A stretch of DNA of 5,522 bases from Bacteroidota bacterium (GTDB taxonomy: Bacteria; Bacteroidota; Ignavibacteria; Ignavibacteriales; Ignavibacteriaceae), in contig JAUZPC010000222.1 of NCBI GenBank assembly GCA_030706105.1, positions 1 through 5,522 of the forward strand, written 5' to 3'. The position numbers were made by a program, and so were the translations under genes. Positions 1-5,522 of the stretch are shown here, in pieces. The notes under the pieces are model-generated. The model saw only the letters and a list, made by a program, of their open reading frames with translations. It ran no database searches and had not been told where the DNA came from. The first letter of the stretch is position 1. The number at the start of each line of letters is the position of its first letter.

Positions 1-1526
1 GGAATCATCAAAAGAACTAATGACCAAATTGTCATTGAAAGCATCAAGATCATCGGAATAACAACATACCATATTTGTTTGCCTGTTTTATAAAGCCAGA
101 CGCAAATTCCTAATAGAATTAAACTGGCTAATAATTGATTGCTTGAGCCGAAAATTGGCCAGGCTACTAAATATGCCTTTTCAGTTGTCATCATTAAAAA
201 GACTAAAGGAATAACCAATGTTATAAATGTAGCAATAGCACCGGCAGAACGTCCTTTAAGCCCGAATAACTCTTCAATTATGTATCTTCCCAACCTTGTA
301 CAAACATCTAAAGTATCATAAACGAATGTTGAAAAAGCAAGTAAAGCAAAAGATAATGCTAAAGTGGGATTTACACCAATTAGACCCATATATTTTGAAA
401 TACCGCGAGCATATATCATATTTGGATCTGCTTTCAGGTCGGCCGAGCCCTTAGGGATAATCATTAAAGTTGCAAGAGCCAGAACTGCAACTACACCTTC
501 TAAAAGCATAGCTCCATAGCCGACTCTTTTTGTGTCAGTTTCTTTTTCAATTTGCTTAGAAGTTGTACCTGAACTAACAATTCCATGGAAGCCGGAACAG
601 GCACCGCACGCAATAGTGATGAATAAGAGAGGAAAAAGATATTTCCCGTTTTCTAAACTTTTCAAGCCTTCTGTATTGAATGCAGGATATTGCAAAGAAT
701 AACCGCCAAACAAAGATCCAATAATGCTAACGGCTATTGTAAGGTAAAGAAACCAGCCGCCTAAATATCCTCTTGGTTGTAAAAGCAGCCACATTGGGAT
801 AAGTGAAGCAATAAAGCAATATACAAGTAAGATAATATCCCATTGTTTAATGGAAACCGATGAGAGTGCAGCTACTATTGGTTGCGGTAGAAAGGAGCAT
901 TTATAAATAATAAAAACCAGCAGTGGAATAAAAATAGCAGTAGCAATTTTTAAATTTATCTTAAAAAAGTAAAGGAGTAAACCAAGTATAACACCTAAAA
1001 ATAAATAAAAGAATGAAGCTACAGCTACGCCCGGTCCCAATGCATCATTTCCGGAAGTATTAACAAAAGTTTGTGCAGTAATATCTGTGAATGCAATAAC
1101 AACATATACTAATGTAAGCCAGATAAATACTAAAAATATGATATGGGATGAAGGAGACATGTATTTTTTTACGACTTCACCTATGGAAGCGGCCTTATGT
1201 CTTATGGAGGCAACTAAACTGGTAAAATCATGTACACCTCCGATAAAAATAGAACCAATTACAATCCAAAGTATGGCAGGTAACCAGCCGAACCAGAGAC
1301 CGGCAAGGATAGGCCCAACAATTGGGCCTGCTGCAGCTATTGCAGAAAAATGCTGTCCTATCAGCATAGAGTATTTTGCAGGAACGTAATCAACTCCGTC
1401 GTTTATTTCACATGCGGGAGTAATCTTTGTATCATCAAGGTCTAATTTGGATGCAATAAATTTACCGTAAAATATATATCCTAATAAAAGGAGCACTATC
1501 GAACTAATTACAATTATAGCAATCAT
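1..1526 (-). CDS. cstA: CstA-family carbon starvation protein / peptide or pyruvate transporter (C-terminus cut off by window edge)
   Basis: A polytopic inner-membrane transporter of the CstA family, whose studied members import peptides or pyruvate with protons when carbon runs short; the substrate here cannot be read from sequence. The frame is open from ATG at 1526 to the window edge (508 codons, no stop). Seen family motifs: NDGVDYVP at residues 42-49, GQHFSAIAAAGPIVGPILAG at about 57-76, a conserved loop ending GVHDF near 97-101, the hallmark ITIACGACSGFHGIVSSGTT near 300-320, YDTLDVCTRLGRY before WPIFGSSNQ near 456-464. Many hydrophobic helices lie between. The N-terminus lacks the extra leading helix of the roughly 700-residue E. 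coli protein, so this looks like a shorter form. An in-frame TAG at 1536-1538 makes ATG 1526 the earliest start; a weak AGG lies 8 bases upstream. Family assignment is very secure. Confidence 0.95.
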   Translation of the reverse strand, partial: MIAIIVISSIVLLLLGYIFYGKFIASKLDLDDTKITPACEINDGVDYVPAKYSMLIGQHFSAIAAAGPIVGPILAGLWFGWLPAILWIVIGSIFIGGVHDFTSLVASIRHKAASIGEVVKKYMSPSSHIIFLVFIWLTLVYVVIAFTDITAQTFVNTSGNDALGPGVAVASFFYLFLGVILGLLLYFFKINLKIATAIFIPLLVFIIYKCSFLPQPIVAALSSVSIKQWDIILLVYCFIASLIPMWLLLQPRGYLGGWFLYLTIAVSIIGSLFGGYSLQYPAFNTEGLKSLENGKYLFPLLFITIACGACSGFHGIVSSGTTSKQIEKETDTKRVGYGAMLLEGVVAVLALATLMIIPKGSADLKADPNMIYARGISKYMGLIGVNPTLALSFALLAFSTFVYDTLDVCTRLGRYIIEELFGLKGRSAGAIATFITLVIPLVFLMMTTEKAYLVAWPIFGSSNQLLASLILLGICVWLYKTGKQIWYVVIPMILMLSMTIWSLVLLMI

Positions 1527-1728
1527 TTTTTTTGCCTAAGAATAATATAAAAAAACGTGGATAAGTAAACTTACAATTTATTTTTTTTAAAAACACTAAA
1601 AAAATACATTTAGAATAAATAAAATATTATGTTTTTTTTGTTGGTAAAGGGGGGATACATCTCAGGGAAATAGTTATGGCTCTTTTTATATTTAGCGAGA
1701 ATTGAAGGACGCAGGAACTAAATCTAAC
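1527..1728 (-). other. AT-rich leader upstream of cstA, no gene seen
   Basis: This stretch lies between the hairpin downstream of the YjbR gene and the cstA start, and should hold the cstA promoter. It contains T8 runs at 1581-1588 and 1632-1639, an A7 run at 1598-1604 and a G6 run at 1649-1654. On the minus strand, TTTACT then TATTAT with a 16-base spacer sits close to the start codon, but this would leave almost no leader, so I do not call it a promoter. No convincing coding frame, RNA gene or riboswitch was recognised. Confidence 0.4.
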
Positions 1729-1763
1729 TTATTTAGCCGGACAAAATTTATCCGGCTAAATAA
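1729..1763 (-). terminator. Perfect 13-bp inverted repeat, probable transcription terminator of the YjbR gene
   Basis: TTATTTAGCCGGA at 1729-1741 is repeated exactly as its reverse complement at 1751-1763, with a 9-base loop. It begins 21 bases past the stop codon of the YjbR gene and before the cstA leader, where a terminator is expected. In the minus direction only a broken T-rich stretch (GTTAGATTTAG) follows, so it is not a textbook intrinsic terminator; in the plus direction a T6 run follows at 1771-1776. The stem has a GC core flanked by AT pairs. A dispersed palindromic repeat is the alternative. Confidence 0.6.
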
Positions 1764-1784
1764 TTATCAATTTTTTATTGTAGT

Positions 1785-2138
1785 CTATTCTCCGCCTAAA
1801 AGTTCCATACGTTCTTTTTTCTTCAGGCTTGCAATTATCAGGTCATATGAGTGGTCAATCCATTCCAGTATTTCTCTCTTGGGTATATTGCCGTCAAGAT
1901 ATATAGTATTCCAGTGTTTTTTATTCATATGGTATCCGGGAATTACCGACTCATATCTTTCTCTTAATTCTATCGCTTTCTCCGGATCGCATTTGAGATT
2001 TATGCTAATCGGAGGAATTAAATTGGCAAGCAAAAATATTTTTCCTGCTTTGTAGCATGGGGTATCTTCATCAAAAGGGAAGTACTCTGTTACCCCCGGT
2101 TTGGTAAGGCAATACTGCTGTATCTCGTAAATTGTCAT
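1785..2138 (-). CDS. MmcQ/YjbR family protein
   Basis: A 117-residue soluble protein of the MmcQ/YjbR (DUF419) family, close to the usual length (E. coli YjbR is about 118). Seen: an N-terminal TIYEIQQYCLTKPGV helix, a strand around YKAGKIFLLANL (residues 29-40), INLKCDP at 46-52, the family signature PGYHMNKKHWNT at 67-78, then LDGNIP and a C-terminal helix containing DHSYDLI at 95-101. The family is annotated as DNA-binding because of its fold, but its cellular role is unknown; I do not assign one. An in-frame TAA at 2148-2150 leaves no usable start upstream of ATG 2138. The 22 bases before the ATG are only A and T, with no Shine-Dalgarno sequence. It lies 76 bases downstream of the response regulator on the same strand, so it could be read from that operon or from its own promoter. 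Confidence 0.93.
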   Translation of the reverse strand: MTIYEIQQYCLTKPGVTEYFPFDEDTPCYKAGKIFLLANLIPPISINLKCDPEKAIELRERYESVIPGYHMNKKHWNTIYLDGNIPKREILEWIDHSYDLIIASLKKKERMELLGGE

Positions 2139-2152
2139 AATTATTTTTTATA

Positions 2153-2183
2153 TTTAAAATCAAAGAATTATCTTATCAGTCAA
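2153..2183 (-). promoter_or_regulatory. Weak candidate sigma-70-type promoter for the YjbR gene
   Basis: On the minus strand TTGACT (2178-2183, five of six consensus bases) is followed after 19 bases by TTTAAA (2153-2158, four of six). The spacer is long. If used, the transcript would have a leader of only a few bases, which fits the absence of a ribosome-binding site before the YjbR start. AT-rich sequence gives such matches often by chance. Confidence 0.2.
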
Positions 2184-2214
2184 GTACAAGAATTAGGTTA
2201 TGGACAGAAACCTG

Positions 2215-2655
2215 CTAAAAAGGCGGCTCGTTCATTACTACCCAATACAAACCTAAATGGGAAATTACATCAACAAAAACATCAAACTCAACCGGCTTAA
2301 CAATATAGCTGTTTACGCCTAAATTATAAGATTCAACAACATCTTTTTCTTCTTTAGAGGACGTAACAATTATTACAGGAATAACTTTTGTTAACTCGTT
2401 GCTTTTTATTGCCTGCAATACTTCCAAGCCGTCAATTTTGGGGAGCTTAAGGTCTAAGAAAATTACTTTTGGCCTGTTACTTATGTCTCGTCCTTCAAAT
2501 TGTCCTTTTGAAAACAAAAAATCTAATGCTTCTTCCCCGTCTTTGAGGGTAATTAATTTATTCCCCAAATTGTTTTTTTGCAGAGCTTTTATCATTAGTT
2601 TGAGATCACTGGGATTATCTTCAACAATTAAAATATCAACCGGCTCACCTTTCAT
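2215..2655 (-). CDS. Single-domain response regulator, Rcp1/CheY-like
   Basis: A 146-residue receiver-only response regulator, expected in the cytoplasm as phosphate acceptor of the kinase encoded just upstream. All receiver residues are visible: acidic pair E12-D13 in VDILIVEDN, phospho-acceptor D68 in VIFLDLKLP, switch T98 in VIIVTSS, and K120 in YIVKP. The KNNLGNK, DGEEALDFLF, SYNLGVNSYIVKPVEF and terminal LGLYWVVMNEPP segments are characteristic of the Rcp1 group, known from cyanobacterial phytochrome pairs and common beside multi-PAS kinases in many phyla. There is no DNA-binding or enzymatic output domain, so it must signal through protein contact or by relaying phosphate. ATG 2655 is supported by GGAG at 2661-2664, five bases upstream. 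The 18-base gap to the kinase stop contains this ribosome site, showing translation as a tight operon. The target is not visible in the window. Confidence 0.96.
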   Translation of the reverse strand: MKGEPVDILIVEDNPSDLKLMIKALQKNNLGNKLITLKDGEEALDFLFSKGQFEGRDISNRPKVIFLDLKLPKIDGLEVLQAIKSNELTKVIPVIIVTSSKEEKDVVESYNLGVNSYIVKPVEFDVFVDVISHLGLYWVVMNEPPF

Positions 2656-2673
2656 AAATTCTCCAATTATAAG

Positions 2674-4833
2674 TTAGTTATTAGGTAGATAGAAATAAAA
2701 TTTAGATCCTTTATCAAGTTCGCTTTCAGCCCACACTTTGCCGGAATGTTTTGTAATTATCCTATGCACAATAGCCAAACCCACTCCGGTTCCTTCAAAT
2801 GTTTCTGCCGAATGCAGACGCTGAAACACTTTAAATAATTTGTTATAGAATTTAGGGTTAAAACCTACTCCATTATCTTCTATGCAATAAGTATTCTTCT
2901 CTTCTGAGTATTGCCCCGTAAAAGAGATGATAATTACATCTCTGCAAGATGAAAATTTAGCAGCATTGGACAGTAGGTTGTATATTACTTGCTTCAGCAT
3001 TGAATAATCACCAATAGCGTCCGGTAAAGTATTCATATTAAGCTGAAAGTCTTTATTAGTGTAGTCTTTTTTTATCTCGTTAAACGTATTCTTTACTAAT
3101 TCATTCATATTGATATTAGATTTGACAACATCTTTTTTCCCAATGCGTGAGAAAGTAAGCAAGTCATCAATTAGTCTGCTCATTTTATGTGAATTATTAA
3201 TTACCTCATTCAGTAAATCTATACCTTCATCATCAAGTCTATCTCCATAATCATCATTAATTATTTTAGAGAACCCGCTAATTGCCCTGAGGGGAGCTCT
3301 TAAATCATGCGAGACTGAGTAAGTAAAAGCTTCAAGTTCATTATTTGCTTCTTCTAAATCCCGGGTACGTTCTTTTACTCTTTGTTCTAGAGTCTCGTTG
3401 GCTTGTTTGATAAAATTTTCTGCTTCTTTCATAACTGTTATATCCTCAACAGCCCCTAAGACAAGTACAGGATTTCCAAGTTTGTTGCGCTGAAATACAA
3501 TTTCCCAACTGTGATACCAATGCAGACTTCCGCTTTTATGCAGCATTCGATATTCTTTTTCTCTGATCTCGTTATCGTCAACCGAAATTAGTGTAGCATA
3601 ATCGTCTTCGAAGAGAGGGAGATCTTCCGGGTAAATTAACTGTTCAAAAGAATTGTCCCCCATCTCTATAAGTTCTTCGGTAGTGTAACCAACAAGTTTT
3701 GCCGTTGCTTTATTGGAATATACATTCTTTCTCTTCGCAACATCAACGATATAGATTGATACAGGCACTGTTTCCGTAATACTTGATAATAAATGCTGAC
3801 TTTCTTCCAGTTCTTTTTGAGCTTTAATTCTTTCGGTAATGTCATTAATTAGCACTAACCGGGCTTCTTTATTGTTATATAAAAAATTATATGTTGTAAT
3901 TTCAACAGTAATTTTTTCTCCTGACTTCTTTATGTGGTTCCAGGTAGAGGTCCTTTGCGGTTCGTTTTTTAACGTTTTGCTTACAGCAAGTACTTCAGAA
4001 CGGTCAATATAAGGGCGGACATCAAGAATTGTCATACTCATAAATTCTTCGTAGGTATATCCATAATGTTCGCAGGCAGCTTTATTAACATGTAAAAATT
4101 TTAAGGTGTCAATTTCAAATATCCACATTGGCAGAGGATTTTTGTCAAAAAGCTCCTGATATTGTTGTTTGCTCTTAATTAGTTCGTCTTCATATTGCTT
4201 TTTCAGCGAAACATCTCTGGAAATACCTAAAAGTTCTGTTATTTTTCCATCATTATTCTTAATAAAATTTATAACAAGTTCCGTGTCTTTGTACGTTCCG
4301 TCAAGGCACTTCTGCTTTAATTCAAGAGTGCAAAAATTCTTTTTATTATTAGCGTCCTCATATTTACTCAATTGATTAAATACGTTCTTTCTAAAAATTT
4401 CGTTAACCTCACCGGAGAATAAAGTCTGTGCATCTTTTCCTATAATATTTTGCGGTGAGTATCCCAGTAATTGAGTTACTGAAGGGGAAATATATGTGAT
4501 TTTTTTTTCACTCAAATCAAAAGTCCAAATTACATCAGAAGTATGCTGAGTTATTAGATTAAAATGTTCCAGGCTATTATTTAGTTCAAAATTTACTTTT
4601 TTTAGATTAGAAAGGGCTTGTTGAATAAGGAAATATAGAAGAACTGATGTAGCTGCCACAAAAGCTAATCCCTTTATAATTTCTAAAAGGGTTGTCCCTG
4701 CAAAAAGTCTAAAATTATTTACCATTAAATCGGAAATAATTATCCACAGAACGCTGATACAAAAATATATAACCACAACCCTGGCGGGATGTGATTGTGA
4801 AAATAATCGATCATTTTTTTTACTGTTTTTCAT
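2674..4833 (-). CDS. Membrane-anchored sensor histidine kinase, PAS-PAS-PAS-HisKA-HATPase
   Basis: A 719-residue hybrid-free sensor kinase that should autophosphorylate and pass phosphate to the adjacent response regulator. Order of parts: basic N-terminus; two membrane helices (about 18-37 and 49-71) joined by a loop of roughly 11 residues; PAS near 90-217; PAS near 223-336 (starts FDKNPLPMWIFE); PAS with PAC near 346-467; coiled coil near 469-503; HisKA with SVSHDLRAPLRAISGFS, phospho-acceptor H509; HATPase near 609-718 with N-box YNLLSNAAKFS (N623), G1 DNGVGF (D653), F-box KLFKVFQ and G2 GTGVGLAIV (681-689). All catalytic motifs are intact. The H-box resembles phytochrome-type kinases, but no GAF/PHY domain is present. 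The tiny external loop suggests sensing within the membrane or by the cytoplasmic PAS domains; no cofactor site can be named. I chose ATG 4833 (GAG 7 bases upstream). An in-frame TTG at 4893 would add 20 residues but has no ribosome site and overlaps a promoter-like -10 box. Confidence 0.95.
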   Translation of the reverse strand: MKNSKKNDRLFSQSHPARVVVIYFCISVLWIIISDLMVNNFRLFAGTTLLEIIKGLAFVAATSVLLYFLIQQALSNLKKVNFELNNSLEHFNLITQHTSDVIWTFDLSEKKITYISPSVTQLLGYSPQNIIGKDAQTLFSGEVNEIFRKNVFNQLSKYEDANNKKNFCTLELKQKCLDGTYKDTELVINFIKNNDGKITELLGISRDVSLKKQYEDELIKSKQQYQELFDKNPLPMWIFEIDTLKFLHVNKAACEHYGYTYEEFMSMTILDVRPYIDRSEVLAVSKTLKNEPQRTSTWNHIKKSGEKITVEITTYNFLYNNKEARLVLINDITERIKAQKELEESQHLLSSITETVPVSIYIVDVAKRKNVYSNKATAKLVGYTTEELIEMGDNSFEQLIYPEDLPLFEDDYATLISVDDNEIREKEYRMLHKSGSLHWYHSWEIVFQRNKLGNPVLVLGAVEDITVMKEAENFIKQANETLEQRVKERTRDLEEANNELEAFTYSVSHDLRAPLRAISGFSKIINDDYGDRLDDEGIDLLNEVINNSHKMSRLIDDLLTFSRIGKKDVVKSNINMNELVKNTFNEIKKDYTNKDFQLNMNTLPDAIGDYSMLKQVIYNLLSNAAKFSSCRDVIIISFTGQYSEEKNTYCIEDNGVGFNPKFYNKLFKVFQRLHSAETFEGTGVGLAIVHRIITKHSGKVWAESELDKGSKFYFYLPNN

Positions 4834-4891
4834 CTTGAATCTCGTTAAACCTTGGCTGACAGAGTTCCGAAATAAATATTTTGCTGGATTC

Positions 4892-4920
4892 AATATAATA
4901 GATAATTATTTAAAATTAAA
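4892..4920 (-). promoter_or_regulatory. Candidate promoter of the kinase-response regulator operon
   Basis: On the minus strand TTTAAT (4915-4920, three of six consensus bases) is followed after exactly 17 bases by TATATT (4892-4897, five of six). Transcription would begin near 4885, giving a leader of about 50 bases before ATG 4833. The -10 box overlaps the alternative TTG start at 4891-4893, so if this promoter is used that TTG would not be in the message. The region is very AT-rich, so a chance match is possible. Confidence 0.35.
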
Positions 4921-5071
4921 TAGCTCACACATGGCTTCTTTAATGGAGTGAGGTATCCGTCCTTAGGAAGAATTTTATAAAGTTTGGGCATCCTGATATT
5001 AAGTAATGAGGCAAATTTAATTCTTCATTCAATAATTTTACATTATATTACAGTTAAACAGTTATCTTATA

Positions 5072-5076
5072 AAGGA
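5072..5076 (+). promoter_or_regulatory. Ribosome-binding site that decides the reductase start
   Basis: AAGGA lies 3 bases before ATG 5080 and 6 bases before ATG 5083. The second spacing is the more usual one, and the family typically begins MEY-HLGRSGLKVS, so ATG 5083 is preferred; using 5080 would only add one methionine. Confidence 0.65.
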
Positions 5077-5082
5077 AACATG

Positions 5083-5522
5083 ATGGAATACGTACACTTA
5101 GGAAGAAGCGGCTTAAAAGTAAGCCGGATATGCTTAGGCACAATGAATTTTGGACCTTATACATCAGAGCTTGACAGTTTTGAAATTATGAATACCGCAA
5201 TAGAGCTTGGCATTAATTTTTTTGATACTGCCAATGTATACGGAGGGGAATTATCTCCAGGCACAACAGAGTCAATTATTGGCAACTGGCTTGAGGAGGA
5301 TAAGGCCCGAAGAGACAGAATAGTTCTGGCCACAAAAGTATATGGCAAAATGGGAAAAGGTATAAATGATCAAAAACTTTCAGCTTATCATATTAAAAAA
5401 GCTTGCGAGGACAGCCTTAGGCGCTTAAAAACTGACCATATAGATTTATATCAAATGCATCATATTGATAGAGAGTCTCCATGGGAGGAGATTTGGCAGG
5501 CAATGGAGCAATTGGTCAGGGA
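5083..5522 (+). CDS. Aldo/keto reductase, N-terminal part (cut off by window edge)
   Basis: The first 146 residues of an NADPH-type aldo/keto reductase, about 45% of the usual length of 310-330; the frame stays open to the window end. These cytoplasmic (beta/alpha)8-barrel enzymes reduce aldehydes or ketones. Seen: start MEYVHLGRSGLKVSRICLGT, then GTMNFGP, then the catalytic tetrad D48 and Y53 in FFDTANVYGG, K85 in VLATKVYG, and H126 in DLYQMHH. SLRRLKTDHIDLYQMH is the standard family block before the histidine. The insertion ELSPGTTESIIGNWL after the catalytic tyrosine and the DLYQMHHID style resemble the YajO/Tas-like and potassium-channel beta-subunit-like branch, which does not fix a substrate. 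All four catalytic residues are intact, so I expect an active enzyme. It is divergent from the kinase operon, and the sequence shows no functional link to it. Confidence 0.95.
   Translation, partial: MEYVHLGRSGLKVSRICLGTMNFGPYTSELDSFEIMNTAIELGINFFDTANVYGGELSPGTTESIIGNWLEEDKARRDRIVLATKVYGKMGKGINDQKLSAYHIKKACEDSLRRLKTDHIDLYQMHHIDRESPWEEIWQAMEQLVR

Larger units (their letters stand above)
4834..5082. other. Divergent intergenic region between kinase and aldo/keto reductase
   Basis: These roughly 250 bases separate two divergently transcribed genes and should hold both promoters. A candidate for the kinase is listed separately. For the reductase, a -10-like TATATT lies at 5044-5049, with only a poor -35 match (TTCTTC at 5021-5026, 17-base spacing) and a leader of about 27 bases. 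No coding frame, RNA gene or strong palindrome was recognised. Confidence 0.4.

Noticed and set aside
139..321. 60-codon open frame on the plus strand
   Set aside because: Antisense to conserved CstA motifs, including the WPIFGSSNQ block.
1087..1389. 100-codon open frame on the plus strand
   Set aside because: It lies wholly antisense to the strongly supported cstA frame and its translation resembles no family.
1702..2055. 117-codon open frame on the plus strand
   Set aside because: It is antisense to the YjbR gene and spans the palindrome; the minus-strand frame carries clear family motifs.
2195..2213. Small hairpin just after the response regulator stop (AGGTT / AACCT, 9-base loop)
   Set aside because: Only 5 base pairs and no T-run in the minus direction; too weak to call a terminator.
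2399..2677. 92-codon open frame on the plus strand
   Set aside because: Antisense to the response regulator, which has all receiver residues; no family resemblance.
4169..4375. 68-codon open frame on the plus strand
   Set aside because: Antisense to the kinase PAS region; low-complexity serine/leucine-rich translation typical of a shadow frame.
4924..4952. Inverted repeat CTCAC / GTGAG in the divergent intergenic region
   Set aside because: Five-base arms with a 19-base gap are expected by chance; no operator family recognised.
4962..5107. 11-base direct repeat CTTAGGAAGAA at 4962-4972 and 5097-5107
   Set aside because: A few chance 11-base repeats are expected in 5.5 kb, and the second copy encodes the conserved LGRS segment of the reductase.
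5157..5348. 63-codon open frame on the minus strand
   Set aside because: Antisense to the catalytic core of the aldo/keto reductase.

Overview
The window is AT-rich bacterial DNA, with long A and T runs between genes and AT-rich codon choice. It carries four genes on the minus strand and the start of one on the plus strand. Three genes have recognisable purine-rich ribosome sites (GGAG before the response regulator, AAGGA before the aldo/keto reductase, a weak AGG before cstA). The protein styles (short-form CstA, multi-PAS kinase, Rcp1-like regulator) would fit the Bacteroidota/Chlorobi/Ignavibacteria group, but this placement is inference; no rRNA or marker gene is present.

Layout on the minus strand, in order of transcription from right to left. 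A membrane-anchored histidine kinase with three PAS domains (2674-4833) is followed after 18 bases by a single-domain Rcp1/CheY-like response regulator (2215-2655); these form a clear two-gene operon. After a 76-base gap comes a small MmcQ/YjbR-family protein (1785-2138), then a perfect 13-bp hairpin (1729-1763) that probably ends this transcription unit. A 200-base AT-rich leader precedes a CstA-family carbon starvation/peptide or pyruvate transporter (1-1526), whose C-terminus lies outside the window.

On the right, a 246-base divergent intergenic region separates the kinase from an aldo/keto reductase on the plus strand (5083 to the window end), which is cut off in its middle.

The kinase and response regulator should work as a phosphorelay. 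The kinase has the H-box style of phytochrome-type kinases but no photosensory GAF/PHY module; its PAS domains are the likely sensors. The regulator has no DNA-binding output, so it must act by protein contact or pass phosphate on. Nothing in the sequence ties the transporter, the YjbR protein or the reductase functionally to this pair. I see no mobile element, CRISPR array, RNA gene or clearly new system; this looks like ordinary chromosomal sequence, and the findings are modest.
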